A model generated the notes under the pieces. That model saw only the letters and a program-made list of their open reading frames with translations. It did no database searches and was not told where the DNA came from. DNA of 6,677 nucleotides, taken from NCBI GenBank assembly GCA_050942555.1, contig JBMNNN010000117.1:1-6677 (forward strand), read 5' to 3'. Source of the DNA: JAAYXU01 sp050942555. Lineage in GTDB: Bacteria > Bacillota > Clostridia > Christensenellales > UMGS416. Shown in pieces: positions 1 to 6,072 of the stretch. Every line of letters begins with the position of its first letter. Position 1 is the first letter of the stretch. The translations under genes and the position numbers were made by a program.

Positions 1-1
1 G

Positions 2-805
2 ACCGGGGGAGCCGATCCGATAAAGGAGGATAAGGACACTGTGGACGTGCTGCTGCTGGGGGTGGACAGCCGTTCGAATAATTTCGCGGGCCGCTCGGAC
101 GTCATGCTGCTCATACGGGTCAATACGCGCACAGGCAGCATCAAAATGGTATCCTTCATGCGCGATCTTCTCGTCAATATCCCCGGACACGGGAAAAACC
201 GGATCAACACCGCCTATATGTACGGCGGGCCCGACCTGGCGCTTCAGGTCGTCAACGAGACGTTCGGACTGCGCGTCAAGTACTATATGCTCTTTAATTT
301 CTACGGCACGACCTCCATCATCGACATGATGGGCGGGGTGACCGTCGACATCGCGTCCAATGAGATCGCTACGACCAACCAGATCATCGACGAGCTCAAC
401 GGGATATTCAAGTCGGATTCGCCGAGGCTTAGGAAAGCCGGACCGCAGCGCCTTGACGGTGTGCAGGCCACAGCGTATATGCGAAACCGCAAGTCGGGGA
501 CCGACTCGGCCCGCACCGGCCGCCAGCGCACGGTGCTCATGGCGCTGCTGCGCTCGCTGGGCGGCGTGGAGCTCACCCGGCTGCCGGGACTCGTCGATAC
601 GGGCGTCAATTACCTGCGGACCAACATACCGCTTGTCGACCTGCCCGGCTATGCCACGACGCTGATGGGCATGAGCGACGCCCAGGTCGGGCAGATGGTC
701 GTGCCCGAGCCCTACAAAAACGTGAATTACAACGATATGGCCGTCGTGATCATGGAGGACCCCGAAGCCGAAATCTCCGAGCTGCACGCATTCCTGCTCG
801 ATTGA
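2..805 (+). CDS. LytR-CpsA-Psr (LCP) family cell-wall polymer ligase, 5'-partial
   Basis: LCP enzymes sit outside the membrane and transfer lipid-linked anionic polymers (teichoic acid, capsule and similar) to peptidoglycan. Counting from the GTG at nt 41, the sequence begins at the first core strand (VLLLGVDSR) and continues with RSDVMLLIRVN, the SFMRDLLVNIPG motif (R41 and D42 of the family's RD pair), KNRINTAYMYGGPD at 52-65, and the Arg-rich YMRNRKSGTDSARTGRQR at 147-163, which in this family binds the lipid pyrophosphate. The frame is open to the window edge, and the residues before nt 41 (PIKEDKDTVDVLLLGVD) resemble the usual lead-in to the LCP core. The cytoplasmic tail and transmembrane anchor are therefore probably off the left edge. 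An AGGAGG at 24-29 lies 11 nt before the GTG, so a start there cannot be excluded, but it would leave the protein without its membrane anchor. About 90 residues follow the Arg motif, so there is no large C-terminal extra domain. The radical SAM gene follows 11 nt after the stop. Family assignment is firm; the polymer substrate is unknown. Confidence 0.9.
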   Translation, partial: TGGADPIKEDKDTVDVLLLGVDSRSNNFAGRSDVMLLIRVNTRTGSIKMVSFMRDLLVNIPGHGKNRINTAYMYGGPDLALQVVNETFGLRVKYYMLFNFYGTTSIIDMMGGVTVDIASNEIATTNQIIDELNGIFKSDSPRLRKAGPQRLDGVQATAYMRNRKSGTDSARTGRQRTVLMALLRSLGGVELTRLPGLVDTGVNYLRTNIPLVDLPGYATTLMGMSDAQVGQMVVPEPYKNVNYNDMAVVIMEDPEAEISELHAFLLD

Positions 806-806
806 C

Positions 807-812
807 GGAGGA
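807..812 (+). promoter_or_regulatory. Ribosome binding site setting the start of the radical SAM gene
   Basis: GGAGGA lies 4 nt before the ATG at 817, directly after the LCP stop codon (803-805). This favours ATG 817 over the in-frame TTG at 802, which overlaps the LCP stop and has no such site before it. The string GGAGGACGC(G/A)ATG recurs almost unchanged before the third gene at 2582. Confidence 0.75.
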
Positions 813-816
813 CGCG

Positions 817-2592
817 ATGCCCCGTCCCGATCTGCTGCTGGTAGCCCTGAATGCCCGCTATATACACACGAATCCGGCGGTGCGGTCGCTTGCCGCCTAC
901 TGCCGGGACGCGGCGCGGGTCGAGTACATCGAGTATCCCGCGGACCAGCCCGCCGATGAGGCGCTGGCGGCGATCGTCCGCCGCCGCCCGCAGGCCGTGG
1001 GCTTTTCGTGCTACCTGTGGAATATCCGTCCGGCGCTGGATCTGGCGTACGCGGCGCGGCAGCTGATGCCCGACTGCGCGATCATGCTGGGAGGTCCCGA
1101 GGTATCGTGGAACAGCGCAGACGTCATGGCCGCGCATCCGTATATCGATTGTATTGTGCGCGGGGAGGGAGAGGAAACGCTCCGGCAGTGGCTGCTGCTG
1201 CGCGGGCGCGGCGGCGACACGCGCGCGCTGGCAGGCACGACGGCGCGGGACGGGGACGCGGTGATAGAGAATCCCGACCGGCCGCCGCCCGACATGGACG
1301 CGCTGCCCTTTTGCTACTCCGACGAGGAGCTTCGATGCGAGCGTATCGTGTACTACGAATCCAGCCGGGGGTGCCCGTTCTCGTGCGCGTACTGCCTGTC
1401 GGCGGCGACTAACGGCGTGCGCTTTCGCTCGATAGACCGCGTCTTTGCGGATCTGGCGCGGTTTGCCCGGTCGGGGACGCGGCAGGTCAAGCTTGTGGAC
1501 CGCACGTTCAACTGCGATCCCGGGCGGGCGCGCAGCATATTCGCGTTTCTTATGTCGCTGCGCGAACGATGCGGAAACATCCGCCCCGTCAATTTTCATT
1601 TCGAGCTGTGCGGCGACCTGCTGGACGACGAGACGCTGCTGCTGCTGCGCGACGCACCGCCGGGGCTTTTTCAGTTCGAGATCGGCGTACAGTCCACGCA
1701 CTCTCCCGCGCTGCGGGCCGTGAACCGCCGCTCCGGCTTTGACGCGCTGGCCCGGCCCGTCGCCCGCCTCATTTCGACCGTACCGGCCGCGGTGCACCTC
1801 GACCTTATTGCGGGTCTGCCCGGAGAGGACATCGACGCCTTATCCCGGTCGTTCGACGACGTCTACAGGCTGGGGCCCCACCGGCTGCAACTGGGATTCC
1901 TGAAGCTCCTGCATGGCGCGCCGCTGCGGCGGCGGGCCGAAGCGCTGCAAATACGCTACGCCGCGCATCCGCCCTACGAGGTGCTGTCCACGCCCGATCT
2001 GCCGTACGAGGCGCTCATGGTGCTCAAGGATATCGAAAAGCTCGTGGAGCTCTACTATAACAGCCATATCGCGGACAGTTTGCTGCGCTACATCGTATCG
2101 CTGGCCGCTTCGCCGTTCGCGCTCTATCGGGACATGGCCGCATGGTGGCGGAAGCGGGGCCTTTTCGACTGCGCGCACGGGATCGACGCGAAGTTCAAGC
2201 ACCTTGAAGCCTTCGGGCGCCTGCTGCCCGGCGCGGACACCGCCCGGCTGCGCTCGCTTGCGCGCTACGACAGGCTGCTGCTGGGGCTGCCCGGCAGGCA
2301 AGAGCGCAGCAGCGAGCCGCCATGCTGGAGGGAGCGGACGCGCGCATTCTTCCGCGATCCCGATCTCGTCGCGCGGTATCTGCCGCATCTTGCGGATAGG
2401 ACGCCCCAGCAGCGCGGCAGAGTGTGCCTTATCGAGGCGTTTTCGCCGCCGATCGACGGCGGTTACCCGTGCGATACGCAGATACTGCTCTTTGACTACA
2501 GCAAGCCAGGCCGCGCCCGCGCGCAAACCGTCGCGCAGGCCGATCTGCCCGGCTTGCCCGATAATGATAAAGGAGGACGCAATGAAACTTAA
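817..2592 (+). CDS. B12-binding-type radical SAM protein, DUF4080-like
   Basis: The product is 591 aa, predicted cytoplasmic and oxygen-sensitive. Residues 1 to about 130 form a Rossmann-like cobalamin-binding-type domain (PDLLLVALNARYIHTN at the N-terminus, VGFSCYLWNI at 61-70, MLGGPEVSW at 90-98, DCIVRGEGEETL at 111-122). Residues from about 175 to 370 form the radical SAM barrel, with the 4Fe-4S motif C186-x3-C190-x2-C193 in RGCPFSCAYC, then KLVDRTFNCD at 225-234, FEIGVQS at 287-293 and LDLIAGLPGED at 328-338. The remaining 220 residues match the arrangement I know as DUF4080, recalled from family knowledge rather than searched. The usual cobalamin-ligating DxHxxG motif is not visible in the N-terminal domain. 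Radical SAM enzymes cleave S-adenosylmethionine to start radical chemistry, and this class includes methylases and ring-forming enzymes, but the substrate of the DUF4080 group is unknown to me. The gene overlaps the next one by 11 nt (2582-2592), which suggests translational coupling. Family call is strong; function is open. Confidence 0.9.
   Translation: MPRPDLLLVALNARYIHTNPAVRSLAAYCRDAARVEYIEYPADQPADEALAAIVRRRPQAVGFSCYLWNIRPALDLAYAARQLMPDCAIMLGGPEVSWNSADVMAAHPYIDCIVRGEGEETLRQWLLLRGRGGDTRALAGTTARDGDAVIENPDRPPPDMDALPFCYSDEELRCERIVYYESSRGCPFSCAYCLSAATNGVRFRSIDRVFADLARFARSGTRQVKLVDRTFNCDPGRARSIFAFLMSLRERCGNIRPVNFHFELCGDLLDDETLLLLRDAPPGLFQFEIGVQSTHSPALRAVNRRSGFDALARPVARLISTVPAAVHLDLIAGLPGEDIDALSRSFDDVYRLGPHRLQLGFLKLLHGAPLRRRAEALQIRYAAHPPYEVLSTPDLPYEALMVLKDIEKLVELYYNSHIADSLLRYIVSLAASPFALYRDMAAWWRKRGLFDCAHGIDAKFKHLEAFGRLLPGADTARLRSLARYDRLLLGLPGRQERSSEPPCWRERTRAFFRDPDLVARYLPHLADRTPQQRGRVCLIEAFSPPIDGGYPCDTQILLFDYSKPGRARAQTVAQADLPGLPDNDKGGRNET
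2572..2577 (+). promoter_or_regulatory. Ribosome binding site setting the start of the PhnP-like gene
   Basis: GGAGGA, within AAAGGAGGA, lies 4 nt before the ATG at 2582 and inside the last codons of the radical SAM gene. The reading frame stays open far upstream (past 1913), but that part translates as Arg/Ser-rich sequence out of frame with the radical SAM gene, and the fold's first strand starts exactly at 2582. This site therefore decides the start. Confidence 0.8.
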
Positions 2593-3397
2593 GTATCTGG
2601 GAACCGGCGCTTCCGAGGGGATACCGGGTGTTTTCTGCCCGTGCCCGGTCTGCGAAAATGCGCGCCTCGTGAAAGGGCGGGAGATCCGGACCCGCTCGGG
2701 CGCGCTGCTGGACGACTGGATTTTGATCGACCTGCCGCCCGACACATACGCCCACGCGCTCACGCACGGGATCGCGCTGGGCGCGCTGCGCTCCCTGCTC
2801 GTCACCCATTCGCACCATGATCATTTCGCGGTGCGGGAGATTGAATACCGGCACAGAATCTTCGCGAACCTGCCCGACGACGCGCCGCCGCTCGTCGTAT
2901 ATGGCAACAGCGCGGTTGGACAAGCGCTCGGAAGTCTTTCGCATGATATGACGGGCCGCGTCGCGTATCACCAAATGAAGGCATTTGAGACGACCGACAT
3001 CGACGGATATCGGATCACGCCGCTGCCCGCCGACCACAATCCTGCCGAGGATTGCTTCATCTACTATATCGAGCGGGACGGGCGGCGCCTCCTGTACGCC
3101 CACGATACCGGCGAATTCCCCGAGGCGGTATTTGAGTGGCTGGCCGGGCGGGAAACGCATCTGGTCAGTCTGGACTGCACGCTTGAGGGCCGGGATCACA
3201 GCCGCGGCCATATGGGGTTCCCCGCGAATATGAGGATGCGCGACCGCATGCGCGCGGTGGGCGCGGCGCACGATGATACGGTCTTTGTCAGCAACCATTT
3301 CTCCCACAACGGGGGTATGACCCACGCGCAGCTCGTCGATTTGGCGCGGCCCGAGGGCTTTCTGATCGCCTGGGACGGGCTGGAGCTTACCGTATAG
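2582..3397 (+). CDS. Metallo-beta-lactamase-fold hydrolase, PhnP-like
   Basis: The product is 271 aa. It starts with the first strand MKLKYLGTGASEGIP and then FCPCPVCENAR, where C19, C21 and C24 match the structural-zinc cysteines of PhnP. The dinuclear metal motif is H76-x-H78-x-D80-H81 in THSHHDHF. Further probable metal ligands are H152 (PADHN), D175 (AHDTGEFPE), H206/H210 (SLDCTLEGRDHSRGH) and H239/H242 (SNHFSHNGG). The order and spacing follow E. coli PhnP, a cyclic-phosphate phosphodiesterase of phosphonate breakdown, and the length is close to its roughly 250 aa. No other phn gene is present, so phosphonate use is not implied. Phosphodiesterase activity is a family inference and the natural substrate is unknown. 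The gene overlaps the radical SAM gene by 11 nt, so the two proteins are probably made together. No signal peptide is seen, so it should be cytoplasmic. It ends 30 nt before the terminator hairpin it shares with serA. Confidence 0.88.
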   Translation: MKLKYLGTGASEGIPGVFCPCPVCENARLVKGREIRTRSGALLDDWILIDLPPDTYAHALTHGIALGALRSLLVTHSHHDHFAVREIEYRHRIFANLPDDAPPLVVYGNSAVGQALGSLSHDMTGRVAYHQMKAFETTDIDGYRITPLPADHNPAEDCFIYYIERDGRRLLYAHDTGEFPEAVFEWLAGRETHLVSLDCTLEGRDHSRGHMGFPANMRMRDRMRAVGAAHDDTVFVSNHFSHNGGMTHAQLVDLARPEGFLIAWDGLELTV

Positions 3398-3427
3398 GCG
3401 GAAATCCCGAGACCCAGGTATGATAAA

Positions 3428-3460
3428 AGGGCTGCCCCGGTTTTTCACCGGGACAGCCCT
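3428..3460 (-). terminator. Intrinsic terminator of the serCA operon, probably bidirectional
   Basis: AGGGCTGCCCCGGT at 3428-3441 pairs with ACCGGGACAGCCCT at 3447-3460, a 14-bp stem with one C/A mismatch and a 5-nt loop. On the minus strand the stem is followed at once by TTTTATCA, a good U-tract for RNA leaving serA, whose stop lies 22 nt upstream. On the plus strand only a weak T-run follows (GCTTTGCG), so it may also end the radical SAM/PhnP-like transcript but less efficiently. The position between two converging units fits this dual use. Confidence 0.85.
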
Positions 3461-3481
3461 GCTTTGCGATTGCTGCCCGGA

Positions 3482-4651
3482 CTACAGCACCCGCACCCGC
3501 AGCACGCCTTCGATCGTGTCCAGCTCGTTTATAAGATTCCGGCCTCCGTCGCCGTTGGGCTCCTCGTCGAGATCCAGCAGCGTGTAGGCGATCTCGCCGC
3601 GGCTGCGGTTGACCATGTTGGCGATGTTATGGCCCCGGCCCGCCAGTCTGGACGTGATCTGGCCCACCATATTCTTGATATTGCGGTGGATGACCGCGAC
3701 CCGCGTCGCGCCCGAGCGCGCCATCGAGCAGGCCGGAAGGTTGACCGAATTGGCGATCGTGCCATCGGTCAGATAATCGTGCAGTTCGCGGGCGGCCATC
3801 GCGGCGCAGTTCTCCTCGGACTCGGGCGTGGACGCGCCCAGATGCGGTATCGCGATGACCCGTTTGTGCCCCAGCAACGCTTCTGTCGGGAAGTCGGTGA
3901 CGTAGCGCCTCAGGCGGCCGCTGTCCAGCGCCGCCAGCAGCGCGGTCTCGTCCACCAGCGCGTCCCGGGAGAAGTTAAGAAGCACCGCGCCTTCCTTCAT
4001 CTGCGCGAACGCGTCGGCGTTCATCATGCCCCGCGTTTCGCTAAGGAGCGGCACATGAATCGTTACGTAGTCGCACCGGGTCAGCACCTGCTCAAGGCTG
4101 CCGGCGCGCTCGATCGCGCGGGAAAGGCCCCATGCCGACTCGACCGATATGAACGGGTCGTAGCCCAGCACGTCCATCGAGAGGGCGTGCGCGGCGTTGG
4201 CCACCATGACGCCGATCGCGCCCAGACCGATGACGCCCAGCCGCTTGCCAAGAAGCTCAGGCCCCACGAACTGGCTTTTCCCCTTCTCGACGCGCTTCTG
4301 CACGTCGCTTTGGCCCCTGAGGGACTGCGCCCAGGCGATGCCGCCGATGACGTCGCGCCCCGACAGCAGCATGCCGCACAGCACCAGCTCCTTGACCGCG
4401 TTTGCGTTGGCGCCGGGCGTATTGAATACCGCGATACCGGCCTTCGTGCACCGGTCGATCGGTATGTTGTTGACGCCCACTCCGGCCCGCCCGATGGCCA
4501 GCAGGTTCGCGGGCAGCTCCATCGCGTTCATGTCGGCGCTGCGCACCAGTATCGCGTCGGGGTCCTCGCACTGCGTCAGATGCGTATACGCCGGTTCGGG
4601 CAGATACTGATAGACCGCATCGGATATGTTGTTAAGCCGCAGTATCTTCAT
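3482..4651 (-). CDS. serA: D-3-phosphoglycerate dehydrogenase with C-terminal ACT domain
   Basis: It oxidises 3-phosphoglycerate to 3-phosphohydroxypyruvate with NAD+, the first step of the phosphorylated serine pathway, in the cytoplasm. Counting from MKILRLNN, the product is 389 aa: a split substrate domain (1 to about 95 and 280-305), the NAD-binding Rossmann domain with GLGAIG at 142-147, and an ACT domain from about 318 to the end (ATRVAVIHRNIKNMVGQITSRLAGRGHNIAN). Catalytic residues are R229 (NFSRDALVDE), E257 (TDFPTEALL) and H270 (IPHLGASTPES). The middle regulatory (ASB) domain of long SerA proteins is missing, as in the short clostridial form, to which the length fits. The ATG at 4651 is chosen over the in-frame ATG at 4681 because AGGAGG lies 7 nt before it and the upstream start would add ten residues encoded within the end of serC. 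The ACT domain suggests feedback control by serine, which is inferred. The gene lies 13 nt after serC and ends before the shared terminator. Confidence 0.96.
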   Translation of the reverse strand: MKILRLNNISDAVYQYLPEPAYTHLTQCEDPDAILVRSADMNAMELPANLLAIGRAGVGVNNIPIDRCTKAGIAVFNTPGANANAVKELVLCGMLLSGRDVIGGIAWAQSLRGQSDVQKRVEKGKSQFVGPELLGKRLGVIGLGAIGVMVANAAHALSMDVLGYDPFISVESAWGLSRAIERAGSLEQVLTRCDYVTIHVPLLSETRGMMNADAFAQMKEGAVLLNFSRDALVDETALLAALDSGRLRRYVTDFPTEALLGHKRVIAIPHLGASTPESEENCAAMAARELHDYLTDGTIANSVNLPACSMARSGATRVAVIHRNIKNMVGQITSRLAGRGHNIANMVNRSRGEIAYTLLDLDEEPNGDGGRNLINELDTIEGVLRVRVL

Positions 4652-4658
4652 CGTCGTT

Positions 4659-4664
4659 CCTCCT
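4659..4664 (-). promoter_or_regulatory. Ribosome binding site setting the serA start
   Basis: AGGAGG on the minus strand begins on the base right after the serC stop (TGA at 4667-4665) and lies 7 nt before the serA ATG at 4651. It fills the 13-nt gap between the genes and implies coupled translation of serC and serA. Confidence 0.85.
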
Positions 4665-5741
4665 TCAATGAGCCGCCTCAAAGTCTTTCATGAACTGCGC
4701 GAGCGCCTGCACGCCTTCCACCGGCATCGCGTTGTAGATGCTGGCGCGAATGCCCCCGGCCGACCGGTGCCCCTTGAGGTTGATGAGGCCCCGGCTGCTC
4801 GCATCGGCGACGAACGCGGCGGTCAGCTCCTCTGTGGGCAGCGTAAATGTGACGTTCATCAGGGAGCGGCAGTCGGGACGGGCGACACCCCTATACAGCG
4901 AGGAATTGTCGATGATGTCGTAGAGCAGCGCGGCTTTGTGGCGGTTCGTCTGTTCCATCGCGGGTACCCCGCCCTGACTGAGCAACCAGTCGAACACAAG
5001 ACCCGCTACGTAAATCGCCCAGCAGCAGGGCGTATTGTACAGCGAGCCGCTCCTGTCATGGGTGCTGTAGTCCAGCATCGTCGGCGTGCCGGGCCGGGCT
5101 TGCCCAAGAAGGTCGTCGCGGATGATGACCACGGTAAGCCCCGCGGGGCCGATGTTTTTCTGCGCCCCGGCGTATATGAGCGCGAACTTCGAAACGTCGT
5201 ACACTTCGCCCAATATGTTTGACGACATATCCGCGACGAGCGGAACGGGACAGTCGTGGATCGCCGGCCAGCGCGTTCCGAATATCGTATTGTTGGTCGT
5301 GATATGCAGATATGCCGAGCCGGGAGAAAGCTTCGAGAAATCCACCTGCGGCACATAGGCATAGCCGTCCTTTTTGCTGGAGGCGATCGCGCGCGCGTCG
5401 CCCAGCTTGCGCCCTTCTTCGAGCGCCTTGGCCGCGAACGAGCCGCTGTCCACGTAGTCGGCGCAGCCGCCCGGCGGCATCAGGTTATACGGCACCATCG
5501 CGAACTGCAGCGACGCGCCGCCCTGCAGGAACAGAATCCTGTAGTTGGCGGGGATGTTCATAAGCGTGCGCAGCTTTTCCCGCGCGTCGCCGATGATGGA
5601 CTCGAACCACTTCGAGCGGTGGCTCATCTCCATCACGCTGTGCCCGGCGCCGGGCCAGTCAAGAAGATCCCTTTGCGCCTTTTCCAGCACGGGCAGCGGC
5701 AGTACCGACGGGCCGGGAGAAAAATTGTATACGCGGGTCAT
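4665..5741 (-). CDS. serC: Phosphoserine aminotransferase
   Basis: This PLP enzyme converts 3-phosphohydroxypyruvate and glutamate to O-phosphoserine and 2-oxoglutarate, directly after SerA. The product is 358 aa, close to the usual 360. It opens with the family signature YNFSPGPSVLPLPVLEKAQ, followed by GHSVMEMSHRS at 33-43, LQGGASLQF at 72-80 (cofactor phosphate binding), TTNNTIFGT at 148-156, the PLP Schiff-base lysine K195 in YAGAQKNIGPAG, NTP at 236-238, and KGHRSAGGIRASIYNA at 323-338 near the substrate site. The ATG at 5741 is supported by AGGAGGT 5 nt upstream (5753-5747) and by the N-terminal signature starting there. It is the first gene of a two-gene serC-serA operon. Two candidate promoters and an inverted repeat lie in the 330 nt upstream. 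The family also acts on 4-phosphohydroxythreonine in vitamin B6 synthesis in some bacteria, so a second role is possible. Confidence 0.97.
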   Translation of the reverse strand: MTRVYNFSPGPSVLPLPVLEKAQRDLLDWPGAGHSVMEMSHRSKWFESIIGDAREKLRTLMNIPANYRILFLQGGASLQFAMVPYNLMPPGGCADYVDSGSFAAKALEEGRKLGDARAIASSKKDGYAYVPQVDFSKLSPGSAYLHITTNNTIFGTRWPAIHDCPVPLVADMSSNILGEVYDVSKFALIYAGAQKNIGPAGLTVVIIRDDLLGQARPGTPTMLDYSTHDRSGSLYNTPCCWAIYVAGLVFDWLLSQGGVPAMEQTNRHKAALLYDIIDNSSLYRGVARPDCRSLMNVTFTLPTEELTAAFVADASSRGLINLKGHRSAGGIRASIYNAMPVEGVQALAQFMKDFEAAH

Positions 5742-5788
5742 AGAATACCTCCTACTATAAAAACTAAAATTTTAAATACATCGCCAGA

Positions 5789-5809
5789 GGGAACAATTTC
5801 CCTGTTCCC
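5789..5809 (-). repeat. GGGAACA/TGTTCCC inverted repeat in the serC leader
   Basis: GGGAACA (5789-5795) and TGTTCCC (5803-5809) are perfect 7-nt inverted arms around a 7-nt spacer ATTTCCC. The right arm runs into a 10-nt palindrome TTCCCGGGAA (5805-5814), so the same GGGAA/TTCCC word occurs four times within 26 nt. It lies about 10 to 30 nt downstream of the predicted serC transcription start, where it could be a repressor operator or fold in RNA as alternative hairpins. It is not followed by a contiguous U-tract, so it is not a standard terminator. The repeat is seen directly; the role is a guess. Confidence 0.6.
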
Positions 5810-5824
5810 GGGAAGAATATCGAT

Positions 5825-5853
5825 AGTATACTGTGAAATATCCGGCTTTACAA
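5825..5853 (-). promoter_or_regulatory. Predicted sigma-70-type promoter of serCA
   Basis: On the minus strand, TTGTAA (5853-5848; 4 of 6 to TTGACA) and TATACT (5830-5825; 5 of 6 to TATAAT) are separated by exactly 17 nt. It sits in an AT-rich patch and predicts a transcript start near 5818, giving a serC leader of about 77 nt that includes the GGGAACA inverted repeat. It is the best promoter match in the window. Confidence 0.65.
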
Positions 5854-5878
5854 TATATTTAGCGGTTTCATGTTCGCA

Positions 5879-5903
5879 GTTGCGCTGCCGCTCAGCCCGC
5901 AAC
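5879..5903 (-). other. Potential GC-rich RNA hairpin upstream of serC
   Basis: On the minus strand GTTGC pairs with GCAAC at the base and GCTG with CAGC above it, with a 2-nt bulge and a 5-nt loop. It would be present only in RNA started at the distal promoter (about 5970). No U-tract follows directly. Such stems are common by chance in GC-rich DNA, so this is weak. Confidence 0.25.
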
Positions 5904-5976
5904 CGCATGCGCGAGCGGCCGCGGCGCCGTGTCCTTCCCGCTCATTGCTTCACCTTCCCGCATTGGGCTTGTCGAC

Positions 5977-6005
5977 ATTATACACCTACCTCCCCCCATA
6001 CGCAA
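5977..6005 (-). promoter_or_regulatory. Possible distal promoter toward serC
   Basis: A perfect TATAAT (5982-5977, minus strand) lies 17 nt downstream of TTGCGT (6005-6000; 3 of 6 to TTGACA). The -35 box overlaps the tail of the upstream gene's terminator, so readthrough and new initiation would be closely placed. A start near 5970 would add about 150 nt to the serC leader. The -10 is excellent but the -35 is weak. Confidence 0.4.
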
Positions 6006-6009
6006 TAAA

Positions 6010-6034
6010 GCGCCGGACGGTTTTCGTCCGGCGC
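6010..6034 (-). terminator. Intrinsic terminator after the truncated lipocalin-like gene
   Basis: GCGCCGGACG (6010-6019) and CGTCCGGCGC (6025-6034) form a perfect 10-bp GC-rich stem with a 5-nt loop. On the minus strand it is followed by TTTATTG, a short U-rich tract. It lies 38 nt past the stop of the minus-strand gene at 6073 and isolates that gene from serC. Confidence 0.82.
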
Positions 6035-6072
6035 GGTGGAGTCTGGAATCGCTGTTGTATCTTGGCGACGGG

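Larger units (their letters stand above)
5742..6072. other. Intergenic region between serC and the truncated lipocalin-like gene
   Basis: I see no convincing gene in these 331 nt. In minus-strand order the region holds a terminator (6034-6010), a candidate promoter (6005-5977), a GC-rich stretch with two possible tiny ORFs and a hairpin (about 5963-5879), an AT-rich stretch with a better promoter (5853-5825), an inverted repeat (5809-5789), and the serC ribosome binding site. The plus-strand open frames crossing it have no usual start context and read as low-complexity sequence. I found no T-box (no GGUGGNACCGCG-like element) or known serine riboswitch. Confidence 0.7.

Noticed and set aside
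727..1797. A 356-codon minus-strand frame opposite the radical SAM gene
   Set aside because: It is the antisense shadow of a gene with a full CxxxCxxC motif, and its protein is low-complexity and basic.
1913..2581. N-terminal extension of the PhnP-like gene
   Set aside because: The frame is open but gives Arg/Ser/Cys-rich shadow sequence over the radical SAM gene. The fold and the ribosome binding site both point to the ATG at 2582.
2582..3397. Phosphonate-degradation locus
   Set aside because: Only the PhnP-like hydrolase is present; no other phn gene is seen, so the pathway is not supported.
1840..3448. Long minus-strand frames (1840-2805 and 2429-3448) opposite the radical SAM and PhnP-like genes
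   Set aside because: They cross the boundary between two real genes and show no recognisable motif or ribosome binding site.
3464..4693. A 409-codon open frame on the plus strand across serA
   Set aside because: It is antisense to the clearly real serA and its translation is Arg/His/Gln-rich with no family motif. Long mirror frames are expected in GC-rich coding DNA.
5764..5781. A 5-codon upstream ORF (MYLKF) in the serC leader
   Set aside because: It has no ribosome binding site and no serine codons that would suggest attenuation; chance in AT-rich sequence is likelier.
5742..5990. A T-box or serine riboswitch before serC
   Set aside because: I looked for the T-box core (GGUGGNACCGCG-like) and found none; the known elements do not fit.
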